DNA of 64,000 nt. It comes from JAJPKK01 sp963800215. GTDB taxonomy: Bacteria; Pseudomonadota; Alphaproteobacteria; Rhizobiales; Xanthobacteraceae. The stretch is from the NCBI GenBank assembly GCA_963800215.1, contig CAWCZY010000014.1, forward strand, positions 124,001 to 188,000, given 5' to 3'. The position numbers and the translations under genes are program-made. Shown in pieces: positions 59,583-64,000 of this stretch; within the stretch, counting starts at the first letter, position 1; each line of letters starts with the position of its first letter. The notes under the pieces were generated by a model that searched no databases, was not told the DNA's origin, and was given only the letters and a program-made list of their open reading frames with translations.

Positions 59583-60953
59583 TCACCCCCGCGGCTCGGC
59601 GTGGCCGATGACGCGGGTGACGGCGGGAAAACGGCGGCGCAGGCCACGCTCCAGCTCGTCGACGAACTCGTGGACCTCGCTGACGGTGCGGGCCGGATCG
59701 ACATCGCAATGGAAGATGACGATCCGGCCGTCGTCGGTGTCGCGCATGCGCACCTCGTGCACGTTGCGCAGCGCCGTGGTCGCGGCCGCGAGTTCCGCGA
59801 GCGTGGTCTGGACCGCGGCGACATCGGCCGCGGCGGCGTCGCTGCCGGCGGTACCTTCCATAAGCAGCGGCTCGATATGGGTCTCCACCTCGACCACCGG
59901 GGCGATCTCCTTGCGGATCGCCGCTTCCAGGCCGTCGGCGATGTCGTGGGCGGCGGCGAGCGACAGCCGGCCGTCGACCTCGAGATCGAGCGAGATGGTG
60001 AGCCCCTCGGGAATTGCGTGGACGGTGACGTGATGCACGGGCAGGCCGCGGTTGCGCGCGATCACCATCACGCGCTCCATCACGGTCTCGTCGTCGAGGG
60101 CGCGCGGCATCACGTTGACGCCGATCTCGGCATGGGGCAGCGCCGTCCTGACCGCGGCCTCGATGTCCTCCTTCATCAACTCGACGCGGTCGAGCGGCAG
60201 CGTGCGGCTCGCGCCCACGTCGATCTCGCCGATCACGGTGCCGCCTACCTGCCGGGTTCGCACCCGCTCCACCGAGGCGACGTTGCCCACCTTTTTGGCG
60301 ATGGCGGTGATACGGTCGGCGACGCCTTCGGGCGCGGTGTCGGTGAGGGCATCGATGGTGCGGCGCCCGAGCCGCCAGCCGGCGAGGCAGACGAACACCG
60401 CCACCACCATGGCGGCGGCCGAATCCGCCCAGGGGTAACCGAGCCGCACGCCGGCGAGTCCGAGCAGGACCGCTGCCGACGACCACATGTCCGAGCTGAA
60501 ATGCAGCGCATCGGCCTCCAATGCCGGGCTCGCGGTGTCGACGGCGACGCGGTTGAGCACGCGGGCGCGGTAGAAGTCGACGCCGATCGAGGCGGCGATC
60601 ACCGCGAATGCGACGGCGGTGGCCTCGACTGCGTGAGGATGATCGCCGATCAGCCGTTGGGCCGATTCCCACATCACCACGCCCGACAGGATGAACAGCA
60701 GCGCGGTCTCGGCGAGGGCGGCGATGTTCTCGATCTTGCCGTGGCCGTATTGGTGGTCGCGGTCCGCCGGCTTGTCGGCCATGCGTACCGCGAAATAGGT
60801 CATCACCGTCGCCGCAAGGTCGATCAGCGAGTGGGCGGCCTCCGACAGGATCGCGAGCGAACCGGTGGTGACGCCGACCACGGCCTTGCCGAGCGTCAGC
60901 GCCCCCGAAGCGGCGATCGAGCCGAGCGCGACGCGTTCCTTTTCGTTCGTCAT
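59583..60953 (-). CDS. Cation diffusion facilitator (CDF) metal exporter
   Basis: A 456-residue protein with six membrane helices and a long cytoplasmic tail. The metal-binding pairs are in SEAAHSLIDLAATV (HxxxD) and DALHFSSDMWSSAA (HxxxD), with DHQYGHGKIENIAAL after helix 2. The tail is twice the usual size, seemingly holding two metallochaperone-like domains (VGNVASVERVRTRQVGG; LRNVHEVRMRDTDDG). CDF proteins export Zn, Fe, Co or Mn by proton exchange; the metal is not predictable here. I chose the ATG at 60953, right before the first helix. Confidence 0.91.
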   Translation of the reverse strand: MTNEKERVALGSIAASGALTLGKAVVGVTTGSLAILSEAAHSLIDLAATVMTYFAVRMADKPADRDHQYGHGKIENIAALAETALLFILSGVVMWESAQRLIGDHPHAVEATAVAFAVIAASIGVDFYRARVLNRVAVDTASPALEADALHFSSDMWSSAAVLLGLAGVRLGYPWADSAAAMVVAVFVCLAGWRLGRRTIDALTDTAPEGVADRITAIAKKVGNVASVERVRTRQVGGTVIGEIDVGASRTLPLDRVELMKEDIEAAVRTALPHAEIGVNVMPRALDDETVMERVMVIARNRGLPVHHVTVHAIPEGLTISLDLEVDGRLSLAAAHDIADGLEAAIRKEIAPVVEVETHIEPLLMEGTAGSDAAAADVAAVQTTLAELAAATTALRNVHEVRMRDTDDGRIVIFHCDVDPARTVSEVHEFVDELERGLRRRFPAVTRVIGHAEPRG

Positions 60954-61093
60954 CGGGCCCCCGAATCCAAGCGTGAATTCAATTGGCATTACCATTATAG
61001 CAAGACGGCCGGATGTGCTCGTGACGCAGGCCGGCCGCGGAGGAGCGCTCTGGCTGAAGTGATGAGGTTGTCGGGAGCCGTCCTCTTCTCCCT

Positions 61094-61201
61094 CTCCCTC
61101 TCCCGCTTGCGGGGAAGGGTTGGGGAGGGGGCTGGAGCGATGACGGGCGACGAGGGTTAGCATGCCCCCACCCAACCCTCCCCCGCAAGCGGGAGAGGGA
61201 G
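61094..61201. repeat. Large GC-skewed inverted repeat
   Basis: Two arms of about 38 bases (61094-61132 and 61163-61201) are reverse complements with only a few differences; the core words are CTCCCTCTCCCGCTTGCGGGG and its complement. The loop is about 30 bases. Each arm itself contains a small hairpin around CCCGCTTGCGGG. Elements of this texture recur between genes in Rhizobiales. It lies in the 273-base gap between the CDF gene and the hydrolase gene. Confidence 0.65.
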
Positions 61202-61226
61202 TAAGCAGCAGCGGGAGGAAGCACCG

Positions 61227-62069
61227 ATGCAAAAGGCCGAGATCAGGCCCGGAGTATGGATGGCCTATGAGGACCATTGGTTCGGCCCGCCCTGGACGAC
61301 GCCCGAGACCGTGGTGATGATCCACGGCAATTCGGAGTCCTCGCGCGCCTGGAACCCCTGGGTCCCCCATCTCGCCGGCAGATACCGGGTCGTGCGTCCC
61401 GATCTGCCGGGCTTCGGCGCCTCCACCGAGCCGCCGGGATATGGCTGGAGCGCCGGTGAACTCGCGGCGGACATCGGGCGGTTTCTCGATGCCCTCGCCA
61501 TCGACACTGTGCCATCTGATCGGCGCCAAATATGGCGGCTCGGCCTGCATGCAGTTTGCCGCCGGCAGCTCCCATCGCCTCAGTCGCTCTGCCTGTTCGG
61601 GTCGCCGTTCCGCGGCAGCGGCAGCGGCAATGCCGATGCCATCCGCACCAAAGGCGTGCGGCAATGGGCGGCCGAGACCCAGCGCGCCCGGCTCGGCAGC
61701 GATGCGTCAGAGGCGCAGCTGCGCTGGTGGACCGACGAACTCATGGGCAAGACCAATATGCGGGCCGCCTACGGCGCCGCGTCGGCCCGAATCGACATGG
61801 ATCTCGACGCCATGCTGCCGCGGATCGGGGTTCCGACCCTGATGGTGACGACGCAGGAGAGCGGCTTGCAGTCGATCGCAACCGTGGAGCGCCATGCCGC
61901 GCGCATCCCCGATGCCGGCGTCATCGTGCTTCCCGGCGACAGCTTCCACATCGCGGCCTCCGCGCCCGATGTCTGCGCGCAGCACGCCTTGCGCTTCATC
62001 GACGCGGTGGCGCAGGGCCGCCACCCGGCGCGCAAGGCCGCCGCAGCCGACGCAGGCCGGAAGCTGATC
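61227..62069 (+). CDS. Alpha/beta hydrolase, two compensating frameshifts
   Basis: An alpha/beta-fold hydrolase of about 280 residues. Start and oxyanion region: ETVVMIHGNSESSRAWNPW, then VRPDLPGFGASTEP. Between about 61507 and 61580 the true reading is in a neighbouring frame, which gives CHLIGAKYGGSACMQFAA; this nucleophile-elbow position has Lys where Ser, Asp or Cys is expected. The original frame then returns (SLCLFGSPFRGSG) and contains the C-terminal His in GDSFHIAASAPD. As written it runs without a stop into the Bug receptor gene; a TGA in another frame at 62065-62067 would end it just before that gene. It may act on a ring-cleavage or ester intermediate, or be a non-catalytic homologue. 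Confidence 0.7.
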
Positions 62070-63119
62070 ATGCGCAACCCGCGATTTACGAACCGATGTG
62101 ACGCCGGCGCGGCAGGCGCGACGGGCGCGCCGACGCGCCGCGCCGCGGCCGGAACCATTGCATCCTGGGCCGGGCTCGCCGCGATGGCCGCGCTGGTGCC
62201 CACCCCGGGCGCGGCGCAAGTTGCCTATCCCGTGCGTCCGGTGCGGATCGTGGTGCCGTTCGCCCCGGGCGGCGGCGCCGACCTGATCGCGCGCATGCTC
62301 ACGCCGCATCTCCAGCAGCGTCTCGGGCAATCGTTTTTCGTCGACAACCGCGCCGGTGCGGCGGGACGGATCGGGGCGGCCGCGGTGGCCAAGGCCGATC
62401 CGGACGGCCATACCCTGCTGATGACCACGGAATCCTCGATCGTCATCGCCCCTCATATGAGCGTGGCCATGAGCTACGATCCGCTCAAGGATTTCGCGCC
62501 GGTGTCGCTGCTCACCCGCAATCCCGTGGTCCTGGTGGTGAACCCCTCGGTCCCCGCCGCCACGCTCGCGGACTACATCGCGCTCGCCCGGGCGCGGCCG
62601 GGGCAGCTGTTCTATGCCTCGTCGGGCGCCGGCGGGCCGAACCATCTCGCCGGCGAGATCTTCAAGCAGATGACTGGCCTCGACATCGTCCACGTGCCGT
62701 TTCCCGGCACCGGCGCCGCGATCCCTGCCGTGATCTCCAACCAGGTCGGCGCGATGTGGGGCTTCGTGGCGGGTCTGCTCCCGCATATCCGCGGCGGCAG
62801 CCTCCGGGCGCTCGCAATCGGATCGAGAGAGCGTTCGCCGGCCCTGCCGGAGGTTCCGACCGTAGCCGAAGCCGGCGTGCCCGGCTACGAGGCGTCGTCG
62901 TGGATCGGGCTGCTGGCGCCGGCCGCGACGCCCCAACCGATCGTCGCCAAGCTATGGGAGGCAGTGCACGCCTCCATGCAGGACCCTTCGGTGAGGGACA
63001 TCCTCGTCCGCGACGGGTCCGACATCGTCGTCAGCACGCCCGACGAGTTCCGCCGCGTGATCGTCGAGGACGACGCCAAATACGCCAAGCTGTCCGGCCT
63101 GTTCGCCGCGGCCAAATGA
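62070..63119 (+). CDS. Bug-family (TctC) periplasmic binding protein
   Basis: A receptor of about 349 residues from the internal ATG at 62070. A long signal region (MRNPRFTNRCDAG to LVPTPGAAQ) leads into YPVRPVRIVVPFAPGGGADL, a canonical Bug opening with the carboxylate loop PFAPGG. VDNRAGAAGRIGAAAVAKAD, MSYDPLKDFAPVSLL and ALPEVPTVAEAGVPGYEA complete the family pattern. Its frame is open and continuous with the hydrolase gene upstream, but an exported receptor should have its own start, so I separate them. It is followed by the MmgE/PrpD gene. Confidence 0.88.
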   Translation: MRNPRFTNRCDAGAAGATGAPTRRAAAGTIASWAGLAAMAALVPTPGAAQVAYPVRPVRIVVPFAPGGGADLIARMLTPHLQQRLGQSFFVDNRAGAAGRIGAAAVAKADPDGHTLLMTTESSIVIAPHMSVAMSYDPLKDFAPVSLLTRNPVVLVVNPSVPAATLADYIALARARPGQLFYASSGAGGPNHLAGEIFKQMTGLDIVHVPFPGTGAAIPAVISNQVGAMWGFVAGLLPHIRGGSLRALAIGSRERSPALPEVPTVAEAGVPGYEASSWIGLLAPAATPQPIVAKLWEAVHASMQDPSVRDILVRDGSDIVVSTPDEFRRVIVEDDAKYAKLSGLFAAAK

Positions 63120-63157
63120 ATTCGGGCGATTGAATTCCGTCAACGGGGCTGAAGAGA

Positions 63158-64000
63158 ATGGACGAACATCGACCGACCCGGGCGCTTGCCGCGTTTGCCG
63201 CCGGCCTCGACCCCAAGCGGCTGCCCGCCGAGGTGCGCGAGAAGCTCGGCTGGCTCCTGCTCGACTATCTGCGCGTGGCGTCGATCGGAGCGCGGCTGCC
63301 GTGGAGCGAATGGGCGCGCGGCTACATCGCGGTGGTGGCATTGCCGGGTGCGTCGCGCGTGCTGTTTTCACCCGAGGCGCTCAATCCCGAGCATGCCACC
63401 TTCATGAACGTCACGTTCGGCAGCAGCTTCGATGGCGACGACACCCATGTGGGCGCGATGCTGCATCCCGGCGTCGCCGCCTGGGCGGCGGCGCTCGCGG
63501 TCGCCGAGCATGCCGGCGTCGCCGGGCCGGAGGTGCTGGCGGCGGTGGTCGCGGGCTATGAGACGACGATCCGGATCGGCCTTGCGGTCCAGCCCAGCCA
63601 CTTCAAGCGCGGCTTCCAGAGCACCGGGACCTGCGACGGCTTCGGCACCGCGGCGGCGGCGGGACGTCTCCTGTTCCGCGGCGCCGATGCCGCGCAGCGC
63701 ATCGTGGAGGCGATCGGGCTTGCCGGCGGTTACCCCAGCGGCATCGCCCAATTCTACTATTCGGGCTCGTCGGCAAAACGCATCCAGGCGGCCCATGCGG
63801 CGCAGAGCGGGGTCGCGGCGGCGCTGCTCGCCCAGCACGGCTTTACCGGTCCCGCCGACATCCTCGAAGGCGCCGGCGGCTTTGCTCGCGCTTACGCGGA
63901 CGGGTGGAACCCCGCGCTCATCGAAGACGGGCTCGGCACCCGCTTCCACCTGATGGACGTGCTGGTGAAGTCCCATGCGGCGGCGGCGCGCGTCGCCGCC
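63158..64000 (+). CDS. MmgE/PrpD-family protein, partial
   Basis: The first 281 residues of a protein of the MmgE/PrpD fold (2-methylcitrate dehydratase, cis-aconitate decarboxylase or iminodisuccinate epimerase types), running off the right edge. LGWLLLDYLRVASIGARLPW and FGSSFDGDDTHVGAMLHPGV are the familiar opening, where the Asp/His residues of DGDDTH are near the active site. FQSTGTCDGFGTAAAAGRLL follows as expected. The ATG at 63158 has a GAAGAG site. The start, 38 bases after the Bug receptor stop, suggests an operon of hydrolase, receptor and PrpD-like enzyme. Confidence 0.87.
   Translation, partial: MDEHRPTRALAAFAAGLDPKRLPAEVREKLGWLLLDYLRVASIGARLPWSEWARGYIAVVALPGASRVLFSPEALNPEHATFMNVTFGSSFDGDDTHVGAMLHPGVAAWAAALAVAEHAGVAGPEVLAAVVAGYETTIRIGLAVQPSHFKRGFQSTGTCDGFGTAAAAGRLLFRGADAAQRIVEAIGLAGGYPSGIAQFYYSGSSAKRIQAAHAAQSGVAAALLAQHGFTGPADILEGAGGFARAYADGWNPALIEDGLGTRFHLMDVLVKSHAAAARVAA

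Overview
The window looks like a chromosomal segment of a high-GC alphaproteobacterium of the Hyphomicrobiales (Rhizobiales), most like the Bradyrhizobium/Xanthobacteraceae side of the order. This rests on gene content recalled from families, not on a database search. The pointers are a cycHJKL-type cytochrome c maturation operon followed by degP, a two-component pair and glnE; a PAS histidine kinase beside pepN; DUF2336, DUF1254/DUF1214 and Omp25-like genes; CtrA-type TTAA-N7-TTAA boxes; and orphan Bug (TctC) binding proteins. No tRNA, rRNA, CRISPR array or insertion sequence was recognised.

Layout. 1-7 kb: the tail of an unknown gene, DUF2336, DUF2165, an outer-membrane beta-barrel, a small 63-aa gene behind a CtrA-like box, a DUF1254/DUF1214 pair and a class A penicillin-binding protein. 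7-13 kb: a cysteine-cluster protein, two tandem DHA2 efflux pumps, a VIT1/CCC1-like membrane protein and cbpA-cbpM. 13-19 kb: mostly exported proteins, namely an unnamed secreted family, a NIPSNAP protein, two tandem tiny secreted proteins, a DUF4344 metallopeptidase and a trypsin-like protease, plus an MHS transporter. 19-24 kb: an HlyD / double ABC-2 permease / HlyD operon with no ATPase. 24-28 kb: accessory-looking DNA with two Crp/Fnr regulators, an hlyD remnant, a nitroreductase and a HepT/MntA toxin-antitoxin pair enclosed by a 42-bp direct repeat. 28-42 kb: core genes, with two OmpR-type regulator/kinase pairs, ccmI-ccmE-ccmF-ccmH, degP and glnE. 42-53 kb: poxB-type pyruvate oxidase, a mazF remnant, a paralogue of the unnamed secreted family, a PAS histidine kinase, pepN and a broken S53 peptidase. 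53-64 kb: a catabolic/uptake cluster with two NMT1-type and three Bug-type binding proteins, a secreted ABM-fold protein, a Rieske oxygenase, a CDF metal transporter, an alpha/beta hydrolase and a partial MmgE/PrpD gene.

At least a dozen genes, including core ones (ccmI, ccmE, glnE, pepN), are split by frameshifts while both halves remain recognisable. This is more likely sequence or assembly error than biology. The S53 peptidase, the cupin, the mazF remnant and the hlyD remnant look truly decayed. Coordinates of split genes span all recognisable parts.

No clear new defence or biosynthetic system is visible. The strongest candidates for something undescribed are the paired unnamed secreted proteins (13700 and 44582), the ATPase-less HlyD/permease operon, the repeat-flanked HepT/MntA module, the tandem tiny secreted proteins and the CtrA-box small gene.
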